Origin: Prochlorococcus sp. AG-409-L14
GTDB taxonomy: Bacteria > Cyanobacteriota > Cyanobacteriia > PCC-6307 > Cyanobiaceae
Length of the DNA stretch: 64,000 nt
Assembly (NCBI GenBank): GCA_003215545.1
Contig: QCKF01000003.1
Location: 1-64,000 of the forward strand
Reading direction: 5' to 3'
Below are positions 54,198-63,896 of this stretch, piece after piece; positions within the stretch are counted from its first letter, which is position 1, and every line of letters starts with the position of its first letter. The notes beneath the pieces were generated by a model that saw only the letters and a list, made by a program, of their open reading frames with translations, had not been told where the DNA came from and did no database searches. A program made the translations under genes and the position numbers.

Positions 54198-54702
54198 CCA
54201 TTGAAAATATTTCGGAACTATCCTTTAGCCTATCTCTTCCATTTAGGCCAGTTAATTCAATTATAAAAAACGCACTGATTACTTTTGCATCAAGCTTCTT
54301 GACAAGATTTATAGCTGCATTTGCAGTACCTCCGGTAGCCAGAAGGTCATCCGTAATGATTATGCGTGATTCTTTAGATAGTGAATCACGTTTTATTTCT
54401 AATTCATCAGTCCCGTATTCAAGCTGATATTTAATTGAAACAATTTCTCCTGGTAATTTACCTTTTTTTCTAATAGGAACAAACCCTATACCTAATTCAT
54501 TTGCTAGTACAGACCCTATTATGAATCCTCTTGATTCGATGCCTACAATCTTATCTGGTTTTAACTCTTTGCTTATGTCTTTAAAATAAGTAATCACAAA
54601 ATTCCAGGCTTTCGGATTATTTAGTAGCGGTGTAAAATCTCTAAAAGTAATACCTTTTTTTGGAAAATTTTTATAGTCCTTGATTATTTCTTTTAGATCC
54701 AT
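54187..54702 (-). CDS. apt: Adenine phosphoribosyltransferase
   Basis: 171 residues. The PRPP loop IITDDLLATGGTANAAI (residues 112-128), GIESRGFIIG and FPKKGITFRDFTPLL are typical. It salvages adenine to AMP. Confidence 0.95.
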   Translation of the reverse strand: MDLKEIIKDYKNFPKKGITFRDFTPLLNNPKAWNFVITYFKDISKELKPDKIVGIESRGFIIGSVLANELGIGFVPIRKKGKLPGEIVSIKYQLEYGTDELEIKRDSLSKESRIIITDDLLATGGTANAAINLVKKLDAKVISAFFIIELTGLNGRDRLKDSSEIFSMVKY

Positions 54703-54770
54703 GCTAGGTAGATAGGTGATTGTTGTGTGCGCTTTAGGAAATCAAACACACCTTAGTGACTTAATGATGC

Positions 54771-55391
54771 TTGATCTGGCATCATCTAAGCATGATTGGA
54801 CATCTATCCTACTTCGCAAAAGGCTTTAAAACTAAGGCTATAGAAACATTTTCGTTAACCTCAGCGTTTCAAACTCCTTATAAAGTCCTTGGTAGACGAG
54901 GCTTAGAGAGACTTGACCTCCTTCTCCTCGTAATTGAATCATTAGACCTTAATGGTTCTCAAGCCATGATTTGGAATTCGCATCAATTGGGTTTTGACAA
55001 ATATTTCCCCAATTCTGTTGAACTATGGAAAGCTCGTTGTCATAACCCACTTAGGAAAAAATCACGGAGGGGTGCCCTCAAAATTCAGGAATCAGAGGCT
55101 TTAATTTCTCTTCTATCTTCAATGGCAACTCGCTTATATCCACAAATCCACCAACTTCTTTCTAAAAAAGAACCTCAAGATATAACTCAAGCAAGATGGA
55201 AACTTTTTCAAGAGCGTTTCTACGAGCTAGTACAAGAAAGGATGAATCATCGTAGAGGCGCTGTTCAACGAATATTGCATGATCACCAAACCGAGAGAAT
55301 TGGTCGTCATTTAGTCCTTACACTTGCTTTGATCGCAGGACCTGGAGGTTGTGATCGTCTTCGAGCAAGTTTGTTAGATCGTACTCCTTGA
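54771..55391 (+). CDS. DUF3038 protein
   Basis: 206 residues from TTG, or from ATG at 54792. LGRRGLERLDLLLLVIESLD and AVQRILHDHQTERIGRHLVL mark the family, a helical cyanobacterial protein of unknown function. It is followed 14 bases later by DUF4335; the two are a fixed pair, so a joint complex is likely. Confidence 0.85.
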   Translation: MIWHHLSMIGHLSYFAKGFKTKAIETFSLTSAFQTPYKVLGRRGLERLDLLLLVIESLDLNGSQAMIWNSHQLGFDKYFPNSVELWKARCHNPLRKKSRRGALKIQESEALISLLSSMATRLYPQIHQLLSKKEPQDITQARWKLFQERFYELVQERMNHRRGAVQRILHDHQTERIGRHLVLTLALIAGPGGCDRLRASLLDRTP

Positions 55392-55405
55392 GTGATTAAT
55401 AAATC

Positions 55406-56014
55406 ATGCAAGTTTCTTTTCGCTATGACCAAACTTCAGCACGTCTTCAAGTTGATGGCTTGCCAGATTTTTCAAGAGGTCAACATTCAGGAACTCTTGG
55501 CATTGTTTCTAGTTGGACTCTTAGCTTTGTTGGCTTAACTCAGCTTGAGGGAAAGAAGGAGCATCTCCAGGCATTGCTTAGAGTAGTCCTCCCCTATGCG
55601 CGGCATACTCTTTCAGGTATAGATAAAACATTTGGCGATGCATTAAGTCCGGTTTCTATTTCTAGTTTTAAGGATAGAGAAGGACACTTGATGAAACTTA
55701 AAAGCAGTCAGAAAGATGTAGAACCACTAGAGATCCTTCTTGATGATGCTGAATTAGCAGATTTGGTCCGATGTCTTGATGAAATGAGGTTGGATCCTAG
55801 AGTTCAAATAAAATGGGATGTACCTAATGATAGGCCTCTTTCAAAAAGGGAAACAGCTACCAAGTGGGGCTATACAAGTCGATTTGGGCAACCATTCTTA
55901 GCCACATTGGCATTCTTAGCATTTGCTTCAATTCTCATCTTGCTACCAATTCCACAAAATGATTACAGAACAACACCTGTACTATCCGATACAAAAGAAC
56001 TAGAAAACCAATAA
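55406..56014 (+). CDS. DUF4335 protein
   Basis: 202 residues. A beta-rich N-terminal domain (SFRYDQTSARLQVDGLPDFS; SSWTLSFVGLTQLEG) fits DUF4335, and one membrane helix near residue 173-192 (PFLATLAFLAFASILILLP) is followed by a short tail. Partner of DUF3038. Confidence 0.85.
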   Translation: MQVSFRYDQTSARLQVDGLPDFSRGQHSGTLGIVSSWTLSFVGLTQLEGKKEHLQALLRVVLPYARHTLSGIDKTFGDALSPVSISSFKDREGHLMKLKSSQKDVEPLEILLDDAELADLVRCLDEMRLDPRVQIKWDVPNDRPLSKRETATKWGYTSRFGQPFLATLAFLAFASILILLPIPQNDYRTTPVLSDTKELENQ

Positions 56015-56110
56015 GACAGTTTGCCTGTTTCACATGGTGCTTCTTAAGCAGTAAAAACAATAATATTAAAACAGGTAGACAAATCCAAAAACTTCTTTTA
56101 TTTTACTTTC

Positions 56111-56134
56111 ATTGAAAGCAAAGCCCCTTTCAAT
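56111..56134. repeat. Perfect 8-bp hairpin after DUF4335
   Basis: ATTGAAAG pairs with CTTTCAAT over an 8-base loop containing GCCC. No T-tract follows on plus. It probably forms a 3' end structure. Confidence 0.45.
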
Positions 56135-56218
56135 AAAATACCTTATACCACTTTTCAAGAAAGGTAAAAATAAAATGGAATATCACAAAAATATATTTAA
56201 AATTACAGATTCTCAACG

Positions 56219-56617
56219 ATGAATAACATAACTAAGTCTTTATCAAAGAGAGATTCTCTTAAGAGTGTCTTTAGAGGATCAAAGAAACGAAAACTAAAAT
56301 CTACACTTAGATTATCAATTGAGTCAATATTGATGCTTTTTGTAGGCTCGTATTTAATAGTATTTCTAAATTGGCTTCCCAAGAGACTTGATTGGAGCAA
56401 GATTGCTGTCGAATCCTGGTCTAATCTGATAAAAGGTTTTTCTCTTATAATAGAAGCATTCATTAGTTTTGGTGCAGTTTTTTTAGTTTTTATTTTAATA
56501 ATAATAAGTCTGACTTTATTGCTAGGATTTGCATCACGAATTATCAGGATATTAGGAAGAGTTATAAGCACATCTAAGAAACGCTCCAAACAACTATATC
56601 TTCGTAGAAATCGATGA
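56219..56617 (+). CDS. Basic membrane protein (132 aa)
   Basis: A strongly basic N-terminus (SKRDSLKSVFRGSKKRKLKS) leads to two helices (SILMLFVGSYLIVFLNWLP; FGAVFLVFILIIISLTLLLG) and a basic C-terminal end (STSKKRSKQLYLRRNR). Both ends are cytoplasmic. The minus-strand frame over the same bases is its shadow. No family recognised. Confidence 0.6.
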   Translation: MNNITKSLSKRDSLKSVFRGSKKRKLKSTLRLSIESILMLFVGSYLIVFLNWLPKRLDWSKIAVESWSNLIKGFSLIIEAFISFGAVFLVFILIIISLTLLLGFASRIIRILGRVISTSKKRSKQLYLRRNR

Positions 56618-56718
56618 TTAATATAATTAATTTTAAAATATTCTCTTACAACTAAAATGAAATTTTATTTTTCTATTCAGTTTTATATTGAGTACTTAAT
56701 AAATTAGGAGAAGATCAT

Positions 56719-57114
56719 TTGAAAAACAAACAGATATCTAGAATTAACTCCTATTCTAGATTAAGTGCTTGTATATCATGTTTTTTTTCTACTTGTTCGT
56801 TAACAGAATCTTATCTTCGATCTAATCCACTATGGGTCCTTATAGGATTAAGTTTACTATTGGCCTTCCTAAACATTAGCTCTAATAAAAATTATTTTGA
56901 TAGCTACTTCTCATCTAGAAAGTCACTGTCAGCTTTTAAATTCCTCTTAAAGTTAGTTGCAGTAATTACTCATTCATTATCTTCAATCTATGGCTTCATT
57001 TCTTTAATAATTAGTTTACCCTTGGTAGATCATAATATTGCACTTGTCCCAATAGTTTTTATGTCATTGATATTTATAGGAACTTCAATCGGCATCTTCA
57101 ATCTCAGAGCGTAA
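56719..57114 (+). CDS. Small polytopic membrane protein (131 aa)
   Basis: From TTG. Three or four hydrophobic segments (PLWVLIGLSLLLAFLNI; FLLKLVAVITHSLSSIYGFI; VPIVFMSLIFIGTSIGIF). An N-terminal SACISCFFSTCS has three Cys. No family recognised; probably the same accessory cassette as the gene before. Confidence 0.55.
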   Translation: MKNKQISRINSYSRLSACISCFFSTCSLTESYLRSNPLWVLIGLSLLLAFLNISSNKNYFDSYFSSRKSLSAFKFLLKLVAVITHSLSSIYGFISLIISLPLVDHNIALVPIVFMSLIFIGTSIGIFNLRA

Positions 57115-57190
57115 AAAATCTGGCTTTAATCTGACAAATTACATTTAATAAAAATTCTCACAATATTTTTAATTTGATATTATATTATGA

Positions 57191-57526
57191 TTGATTTTAA
57201 AATTTAATTTGGAAAAGCTAACTTTGCTTAAATTTAGCTCAGAGGATTGTGGTACCTGCCACAGGATGAGTTTCTATGATGAAAAAGTTACTGAGGAATT
57301 AGGATGCGAATTTGTAAGCATCAAGTTGCAGGACCCTGATCTTTATCGACGCTATAGAAAAATCTTATTAAAGCAATATCCCGGGAAGGAAGGTATGGGA
57401 TGGCCCACTTACCTCCTAGTAGAGAATCCAGACGCTGAATTTAAAATCATAGGAGAAATGAAAGGGGGGATGCCCAAAGGAGATTTTAGAGAGAAATTAA
57501 AGTCACTATTAGGAAGCATGTCCTAG
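57191..57526 (+). CDS. Thioredoxin-fold protein with CGTC
   Basis: 111 residues from TTG. LLKFSSEDCGTCHRMSFYDE holds a CxxC (residues 20-23), and GWPTYLLVENPDAEF the cis-Pro loop of the thioredoxin fold. A small disulfide or redox protein. The methyltransferase gene follows 27 bases later. Confidence 0.8.
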   Translation: MILKFNLEKLTLLKFSSEDCGTCHRMSFYDEKVTEELGCEFVSIKLQDPDLYRRYRKILLKQYPGKEGMGWPTYLLVENPDAEFKIIGEMKGGMPKGDFREKLKSLLGSMS

Positions 57527-57553
57527 TAACTATTTATTATCTGAAATTTTTAA

Positions 57554-58120
57554 ATGAAACTAAATTTAGGTTGTGGATTTGATATCCGTGAGGGCTATAT
57601 AAATTTGGATAATTTTAATAAGTGTAATCCTGATATATTACATGACCTGGAAGTATTTCCATATCCGTTTGCAACTAGTTCTTTTGATGAGATACTTATC
57701 AAACATGTTCTTGAACATGTTGGTGAGAAATTCACTGATTTCAAAAGAGTAATGCAAGAAATTTATAGAATTTCCATGCCAAATGCAAGAATTGAAATAC
57801 ACGTACCTAACTATAAGCATTTGACTTACTGGTCAGATCCAACTCATGTCAGGGCATTTGACGAATTGACATTTAAAATGATGTCTAGAAAGCAAAATGA
57901 CAAGTGGATAGCTGATAAAAAAAATTATACAATGCTTTCTTATTTACTTGAAGTTGACTTCGAACTAATAAATACAAAGTATGTCCCATGCAACAAAGCT
58001 GTAAATGAGGCAAAAGAGAAGGGGATTAAAGATCTTAATAAGTATGTTCTAGAGGCGAATCATAAGCAATGGAATGTCATTAGGGAGTTGTGGTTTGAAT
58101 TGAAGGTAATTAAGAACTAG
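57554..58120 (+). CDS. SAM-dependent methyltransferase-like protein
   Basis: 188 residues. MKLNLGCGFDIREGYINLDN is the SAM-binding start of the class I fold, IKHVLEHVG and MPNARIEIHVPNYKHL follow. Proteins of this shape often work on surface sugar modification. It converges on the TPR-SGNH gene at 21 bases, so the two may serve one pathway. The substrate is unknown. Confidence 0.75.
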   Translation: MKLNLGCGFDIREGYINLDNFNKCNPDILHDLEVFPYPFATSSFDEILIKHVLEHVGEKFTDFKRVMQEIYRISMPNARIEIHVPNYKHLTYWSDPTHVRAFDELTFKMMSRKQNDKWIADKKNYTMLSYLLEVDFELINTKYVPCNKAVNEAKEKGIKDLNKYVLEANHKQWNVIRELWFELKVIKN

Positions 58121-58141
58121 ACCTATATATTAGTTTTTAAA

Positions 58142-60388
58142 TTAGAACCTGTATCTATAAAATCTATAGCCTAGAAATTTAATTTTATATTTTGTTGATA
58201 TATTTATCATGACATACCTGGTTAAATTAAAATCATTGGATATATTGTTGAACTCATGTGTGAATTTAATTGTATTATTCCCCCTTTCAGTTTCGTTAGT
58301 GACTTTATTAATAATCGTTGATTCTTCTTTGGTCGAATTATTAGAGTTAAACAGAATACATTCTGTCTCTAAAACTACTTTGTCAATAGGATTGAAAATA
58401 AGTTCTATTCTTTTTATTTTTGAGAATATAGTTAATTCCACTAATATTCCATAGTATCTATCCGAATTAATTAATATGCCTCCTCTAAGTATCTGTAGTT
58501 GTTTGTCTGGCTCATCAGGCCTAATTCCTGGTATATTTGAAAGAAGTATTTTGTTTTCTGTAGATGATTTTTCTAAATTTTTATATTTACTATTTTCCAT
58601 ATCATTAAATTCTCCTTTAGCTTCTCCTGATGAATTTTCTTTATTATCTATCAGCCCAAATAGGATTTTATTTTGTATATATTTACCTTTAGGCGTGAAT
58701 GGGTAATGTAGGTGAATTGGATCTCTAAAGTATTCGTTATTTTTTGTTAATGAACTTTGGTTAATTGCATATTCAAAAAAGCTATAAAACCTAATATTAC
58801 GTACATTGCATTCGTACTTGAGGACTCTGTTGAAGTATTCACAATTGTCATTCCTTTGTTGCATAGTTGATGAGGATTGACCTTCTCCACCCCCGCAATG
58901 GGGACCATTTATAGCTACTTGATATCCCTTGGAAAGAAGTTCATCTATATACTCCATATATCTAAGAATAGTTTTTCTAATTATTACATCGCTAACTATA
59001 TTTTGTTTTAGTGACTGTTTGCTAATATGTGCTCTGATGTCTATTTCTCCAAATGTAAGTATTACGAGAGTGTCATTAGGTGTATAATTATTTAGTATAT
59101 TCTTTATTTGTTTATTAGATTCAGACGTTGAATTCTTTTTTATTAGATTATAAGCAGTCCCTGCACCAACTCTATAATGATCTATATATTCATTATGGCT
59201 TAATATCTCACCATGTGAGTCTCCTATAGATACTATATTTGACCTTATTTTCTTGTAAGCACTTATTGTTTGATCGATACCAATTTGATTAACATTACAA
59301 TCTTTAGTTTGACATTGTCTGTTGACTTTATTTATGAAATTATTTCTTAGATAATTCTTAGTAGCACTCAATGTCCATAGTAAATAATAACTTTCTTTGG
59401 TATCAAGTAATTCAACCAACTTTTTTAGGACTGAAGACTGAGCTAGAATGAATTCTTCTTTTAGAATTGTAGTTGCTGAAGTTTTAATATTTCTCATGAC
59501 AGCATTCCATGAAATTAGATAGTTAGAATTTGCTTTCGCCATTATTTCTTTAGTCTTAACGAGCAATTCTTTATTTATATTCATTAAATAAGCTAGTTTA
59601 TATGATGTAATTGCCTTCTCAAGTTCATCTATACTTTCATACGAACTTCCAAGTAATTCATAGGTTTTCCAGTCTTCAATAATTGTTAGAGAGGCCTCTA
59701 AGTTTTCAATTGCTTTCCTATATAAACACATCTCGTAGTATCCAATGCCAAGGTATTGCAATGTATGAGGTTCTATTTTAAGTCTTTTAGAAGCTTCAAG
59801 TGATTTAACTGACTTGTCATACAAAGTCATATAGAAATAACATAATCCCTCTCCTTGTAATGAATACCAATCTTCCTGTAAATCTATTGAATTTTTAAAA
59901 GCTTTAATAGAATTTGTGAAGTTCTTCTGGTTAAATAATGCCCAACCTATACCTTGATACTCTTTCCAGGTTTTCGTTATATTTAAAGCGTACTGGAAAT
60001 ATTCTTCTGCTTTGACATAGTCTTTAAGTTGGTACATGCTCCAGGCTATCCCTGAATAAAGTGTTGCATCCTTACTTTTTTTGAGAGTTATGGATTTTTT
60101 ATAAGCAACAACCGCTTCTTTATATCTAGTACTCCTATAAAGAGCATTTGCTAGTCCTTTATATGTATCCCAGTTTTCCTTAAGCTCAATAGATTTTCTT
60201 AGATGTCTTATTGCCAATGGGTATTGGTATAATTTAAAATAACAAGCACCTATGCATTGCAATACTTTCCAACTATTTGACTTGTTAAATGCCGCATTAA
60301 AAGCATTTATAGAATTAAAATAATCTCCTTTGTTAAAGTATTGAACACCTTTCTCATAATTTAAATTATTATCTATTTCTTTATTCAT
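58142..60388 (-). CDS. TPR-SGNH hydrolase fusion protein
   Basis: 748 residues. About 8 TPR-like repeats (residues 9-285) with a recurring Trp-Tyr-Gly/Leu-Gly pattern (NSWKVLQCIGACYFKLYQYP and similar units). A helical linker. Then an SGNH/GDSL-like domain (about 385-585): GDSH at 389-392 (nucleophile Ser391), TFGEIDIR at 445-452, NGPH near 494, and DPIH at 556-559 (catalytic D-x2-H). The C-terminal 130 residues are beta-rich and could be a carbohydrate-binding module. Such GEID-type SGNH proteins act as esterases or O-acetyl handling enzymes on glycans; the TPR array would bind partners. No signal peptide. Confidence 0.7.
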   Translation of the reverse strand: MNKEIDNNLNYEKGVQYFNKGDYFNSINAFNAAFNKSNSWKVLQCIGACYFKLYQYPLAIRHLRKSIELKENWDTYKGLANALYRSTRYKEAVVAYKKSITLKKSKDATLYSGIAWSMYQLKDYVKAEEYFQYALNITKTWKEYQGIGWALFNQKNFTNSIKAFKNSIDLQEDWYSLQGEGLCYFYMTLYDKSVKSLEASKRLKIEPHTLQYLGIGYYEMCLYRKAIENLEASLTIIEDWKTYELLGSSYESIDELEKAITSYKLAYLMNINKELLVKTKEIMAKANSNYLISWNAVMRNIKTSATTILKEEFILAQSSVLKKLVELLDTKESYYLLWTLSATKNYLRNNFINKVNRQCQTKDCNVNQIGIDQTISAYKKIRSNIVSIGDSHGEILSHNEYIDHYRVGAGTAYNLIKKNSTSESNKQIKNILNNYTPNDTLVILTFGEIDIRAHISKQSLKQNIVSDVIIRKTILRYMEYIDELLSKGYQVAINGPHCGGGEGQSSSTMQQRNDNCEYFNRVLKYECNVRNIRFYSFFEYAINQSSLTKNNEYFRDPIHLHYPFTPKGKYIQNKILFGLIDNKENSSGEAKGEFNDMENSKYKNLEKSSTENKILLSNIPGIRPDEPDKQLQILRGGILINSDRYYGILVELTIFSKIKRIELIFNPIDKVVLETECILFNSNNSTKEESTIINKVTNETERGNNTIKFTHEFNNISNDFNLTRYVMINISTKYKIKFLGYRFYRYRF

Positions 60389-60597
60389 ATTTGATTTTAA
60401 GCTAACTCAATTCCTCATTGATTAATCTCAATTAAGTGAAAGAGCCTTTATGTAGAATTTTTTTATCATACTAAGAACTATGGTTTTCAATACTCATTAT
60501 TTACATAAAGTAGTGGCCTTTAGTGAATATCATGGTATTTTGATAGTTTTATGAAATATAATATTATATTGATATAATAAGGGTAGTTTTAGATCAG
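60389..60597. other. Divergent promoter region
   Basis: Very AT-rich (ATATTATATTGATATAATAA near 60562), with no ORF of note. It separates the TPR-SGNH gene from a small membrane gene. Confidence 0.45.
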
Positions 60598-60774
60598 ATG
60601 GAAATGATAGAAAAACTTAGCCTTCAATCGATTTTCACGATCGCTTTTGGTGAATTAGATTTATCACCATTGACATATTATGGAGTCATAATAATTGCTA
60701 TAACCTTTATGATATGTTTTTTTCTAGCTTCCATTCCCTTGGCGCAAAACATTAAAGATAGAAGTGATAAATAA
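60598..60774 (+). CDS. Small membrane protein (58 aa)
   Basis: MEMIEKLSLQSIFTIAFGEL, acidic and polar, leads to one helix (YYGVIIIAITFMICFFLASI, about residues 27-46) and a basic end (QNIKDRSDK). Clear single-pass topology. No family recognised. Confidence 0.6.
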   Translation: MEMIEKLSLQSIFTIAFGELDLSPLTYYGVIIIAITFMICFFLASIPLAQNIKDRSDK

Positions 60775-60820
60775 GTTTACCTATAAATGCTATATTATAA
60801 ATCCATATTTTGTAATCTAC

Positions 60821-61021
60821 TTAATTATTTTCTAGTTTATTAAATTCTTCGATTAATTTTATTTTTATTTCTAAAGGCCAATTTAGAAGTAAATTTTTAA
60901 TTTCTTTCTTTTTAATTATGTATCTGATAAACGATATTTCCTCGCAAATTTCAGAATAGAGTATTTCCTCTATTTTTTCTCCAAACTGTATGATTTCCTT
61001 TCTATTTACGTCTTCTTCCAT
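60821..61021 (-). CDS. Small charged protein (66 aa)
   Basis: A helical protein rich in Glu, Lys and Ile (EEILYSEICEEISFIRYIIK). It follows the gene at 61024 by 2 bases, so they share a transcript and translation is probably coupled. No family recognised. Confidence 0.6.
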   Translation of the reverse strand: MEEDVNRKEIIQFGEKIEEILYSEICEEISFIRYIIKKKEIKNLLLNWPLEIKIKLIEEFNKLENN

Positions 61022-61023
61022 AA

Positions 61024-61470
61024 CTATAAAATATCATCGTTTATATCACCACCATTGCAGAATCTCTTAGCTAATAATAATGTAGCCTCTCTGCCAACAC
61101 TAATTTCTTTGACTAATTTCGATGAAATTAGCAACCTCTCGGCTCCTAATACGCATGTATTACTTATCCTTGCTTCTCTTATAATAGGATTGACATAGCA
61201 CAATCCTGCTATAGATATTAAGAGCCACTTAAATGCAACTGAGTTATCCTTTAATTTTTTCTTATATTTCTTTCTTGTTTTCAAGAAACCTCTAAGCCAG
61301 CTATCTGGAAGACCTATTTGAACAAATAGTAATTCTACCCACCAGGGTAGTATCTCATCAGTTTTTGATGAGACTCGTTTCTTTTGTTTTGTTTGGCGTT
61401 GCGGCGAGTCCTGAGTGCTTTCTGTAAGTCCTTTGCTATCCTCGTCCATAGTCAATGTGTGATCAACCAT
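61024..61470 (-). CDS. Hypothetical protein (148 aa)
   Basis: A disordered, charged N-terminal third ends at KKRVSSKT; then a mostly helical part with WWVELLFVQIGLPDSWLRGF and one hydrophobic stretch (FKWLLISIAGLCYVNPI) that may be membrane. The soluble end holds two Cys. No family recognised. Confidence 0.6.
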   Translation of the reverse strand: MVDHTLTMDEDSKGLTESTQDSPQRQTKQKKRVSSKTDEILPWWVELLFVQIGLPDSWLRGFLKTRKKYKKKLKDNSVAFKWLLISIAGLCYVNPIIREARISNTCVLGAERLLISSKLVKEISVGREATLLLAKRFCNGGDINDDIL

Positions 61471-61747
61471 ATATATGTATGATAATACTAGCTATTAATA
61501 AAAATTTCTTCTATCTACGTATTACATTTACACTTCTAATTGCACCTTCTAATCGCTTCTTGTAACTAACCCTTCAACTATATTATTAGACTAATGCTAG
61601 CAAGTGCTATACAGAGATAATTACTAATTTTAAATTATTTAGAATTTTTCTATAAATATTTTTATTACGATTATATCATATTAAATCCTACTTATATCTT
61701 ATTCAGTAAAAAGCTCTTAGTATAAGAAAATTATATTCGTTAACCCA

Positions 61748-62020
61748 ATGCCTAAAAAACGTAGAAGGAAACTTGATTCTCAGATGGAAAAGGACATTTC
61801 TTTAGCGAAAAAGCAAGTTGAACTTATCACGGCAATTATTAACGATATAGTAGATGATGAAATACGCGCTGAATATTCTCAAGCTTTTAACATTGTCAAA
61901 AATGCATATGTTTCAATAGCTGCTTTGTATGATTTGGAAGGCTACAATGATTCTTCAGTAAGTGCCTTAAGAGAATTTCAAATTTCTGTTGAGGATTTTA
62001 AAAACGAATACGAGACTTGA
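61748..62020 (+). CDS. Hypothetical helical protein (90 aa)
   Basis: Basic start MPKKRRRKLDSQ, then amphipathic helices (AKKQVELITAIINDIVDDEI; SQAFNIVKNAYVSIAALYDL). Soluble, acidic overall after the start. No family recognised. Confidence 0.6.
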   Translation: MPKKRRRKLDSQMEKDISLAKKQVELITAIINDIVDDEIRAEYSQAFNIVKNAYVSIAALYDLEGYNDSSVSALREFQISVEDFKNEYET

Positions 62021-62077
62021 CACTTTGGTAACTCATATATAACTTTTATTAGCAATATCTTCCGGTAAGTCAACAAA

Positions 62078-62389
62078 TTACCTAATCTCATCAGTTACTT
62101 CAGACTCAGGCGAGGTATTAATATCTGATGTGCATTTATCATTGTACTCTTTTACTACCTCTCCATGATCCACGCTCAATTTATTATTTACTTCATCATA
62201 TTCGGTTAATTCATCTAGAGGTATTTGTTTCTCTTCGTTTTTAACTTTTATCTTTTCAAAAGGCGCTTCTAAACCTACCTCGCAAAACCGACAGTAGCTT
62301 TCATCACGCCTAAATAAATTAAGTGACAGTATCTTTTGGCATGAGGTACATAACCTTGTAGTAATCTCCCCCATCTCATTTCCAGACAT
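62078..62389 (-). CDS. Zinc-binding hypothetical protein (103 aa)
   Basis: CTSCQK and CRFCEVG form a two-CxxC zinc site (residues 14-17 and 33-36), after which the chain is acidic and disordered. Resembles small zinc-finger adapters; partner unknown. Confidence 0.6.
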   Translation of the reverse strand: MSGNEMGEITTRLCTSCQKILSLNLFRRDESYCRFCEVGLEAPFEKIKVKNEEKQIPLDELTEYDEVNNKLSVDHGEVVKEYNDKCTSDINTSPESEVTDEIR

Positions 62390-62545
62390 TCAGATTGTTC
62401 CGCTGACTTTAGTTTAGTATTATCTTAAATTTCATACAGCCATAAAAACAATACTTATAGTTTGTATTATTCAATTACTATATGTATATTGAGCACATAC
62501 CTTCATACGTGCCTGACTTTAGTCAACAGATCTCAGGAGAATCTC

Positions 62546-62932
62546 ATGAGCCCTGCCTTTAGCATATTTATTTTACTAATAGCATGGCCGCTTGGTTTGC
62601 CTTCGCTTTCTCACGAGATCCCCGAATCTCATGAAACCTGTCTTTCTGCACTAGATTACCAAGCCTGTATTTTGGCCAATTCAAATTCCGAGTCAAAACA
62701 GACTAGTCCATGGACCAAATATGGCCCATTACATTTAAACTACTCTACTGCAATTACCAAAGGGAGTATAACTATTGTACCAGCTTATAATGATTCTTAT
62801 CAACCCCTTTTTATAGCTATTAGTTGCAATAAGAATAAGATTAATGTACGAGGAGCTGATGAAGAATGGAAGGGCTGGGACAGTCCAGAGTTTGATTTTG
62901 AAGATAAATTGATAACAGATGCCTGTCGTTAG
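62546..62932 (+). CDS. Hypothetical exported protein (128 aa)
   Basis: Start at 62546, where AGGAGA is 6 bases upstream; the longer frame from 62462 has no such site. MSPAFSIFILLIAWPLGLPS is a signal peptide. The mature part has four Cys (ETCLSALDYQACILAN, ISCNK, DACR), probably two disulfides, and beta-like segments. Function unknown. Confidence 0.65.
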   Translation: MSPAFSIFILLIAWPLGLPSLSHEIPESHETCLSALDYQACILANSNSESKQTSPWTKYGPLHLNYSTAITKGSITIVPAYNDSYQPLFIAISCNKNKINVRGADEEWKGWDSPEFDFEDKLITDACR

Positions 62933-63052
62933 TATATCTAGTCAAGAATCATAAATATGAGGCACTGAATTATATTTCAATTTAATAATTTAGCATCTAT
63001 TAATTAAGTACAGTCCTAAACTTAAATTAAACTTAATTTTTTTAATTTTTCT

Positions 63053-63394
63053 ATGCCTTTATTAGTTGTAAATACTACATCTCACGATAGTACTTTTAAT
63101 TCAAACAAGCTAAAAAAAGAATTAAGCAAAGCACTTTCATTACACACTAATAAGCCTGAGAACTATGTAATGATCATAATTAACACTGGGCAAGATATTT
63201 TATTTGGTGGAACTACATATCCATCTTGCTACGTTGAAGTTAAGTCCATTGGGTCATTAGAGCCGAAAACTCTCTCACCAATTCTCTCATCTATTCTAGA
63301 AGACAATTTTTCTATTCAAGAATCTAGAATTTACATATCTTTTGAAGATGTACCTCGTTCTAATTGGGCTCAGGGTTCTAATCCTTTTGGTTAG
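63053..63394 (+). CDS. MIF-like tautomerase-family protein
   Basis: 113 residues. MPLLVVNTTSHDS provides the catalytic Pro after Met removal. ENYVMIIINTGQDILFGGTT and the final RIYISFEDVPRSNW match macrophage migration inhibitory factor/tautomerase proteins. Small molecule tautomerase activity is likely; the substrate is unknown. Picocyanobacteria carry such genes. Confidence 0.85.
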   Translation: MPLLVVNTTSHDSTFNSNKLKKELSKALSLHTNKPENYVMIIINTGQDILFGGTTYPSCYVEVKSIGSLEPKTLSPILSSILEDNFSIQESRIYISFEDVPRSNWAQGSNPFG

Positions 63395-63415
63395 GATGAT
63401 CGAGATGCTGTAACT

Positions 63416-63724
63416 TTAGTCATAAATAAAATCTTCCCATATTTTTTCTTTATATTTATTTTTATAGCTTAGTTGCCTTTTGGATTTAGCTTGTTTTTTC
63501 CTTTTGTTGCTATTGTCAGCTTTAAATGGAATGACTTTGATCGATACAGGATTATTCTCTTTGAATTCTGGCGGTTTAGAAATTGGCGGAAGGTTTTCCA
63601 CTGATGCTATGAATACTTTGTTTTCGTTAAATAATAACTTTATTTGACTTTTTACTACTTCACTTCTTACCGAAAGCTGCAAACTCTGGATCAGTGCTGT
63701 CGCAATCAATATTAGAACAACCAT
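63416..63724 (-). CDS. Hypothetical membrane-anchored basic protein (102 aa)
   Basis: One N-terminal hydrophobic helix (VVLILIATALIQSLQLS), a beta-like middle (KVFIASVENLPPISKPPEFK), and a strongly basic end (SNKRKKQAKSKRQLSYKNKY). It converges with the MIF-like gene. No family recognised. Confidence 0.55.
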   Translation of the reverse strand: MVVLILIATALIQSLQLSVRSEVVKSQIKLLFNENKVFIASVENLPPISKPPEFKENNPVSIKVIPFKADNSNKRKKQAKSKRQLSYKNKYKEKIWEDFIYD

Positions 63725-63896
63725 AAGTTAAGCCTAATTATATTTACTCTACTAAGTATTCAAAGTAATTTCAATGATGCAAAATAAGAATCCGATTTAG
63801 TCCCTGCCTTATGTTTCCTACTGTTAAGCATTCATCAGAAACTTGAATGTTCAGCCATAATACTCAAAATTCTAATTAACTAATCTAACTACCTAA

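Noticed and set aside
56203-56589. 128-codon minus-strand ORF
   Set aside because: Mirror frame of the basic membrane protein at 56219-56617, which has clear membrane topology.
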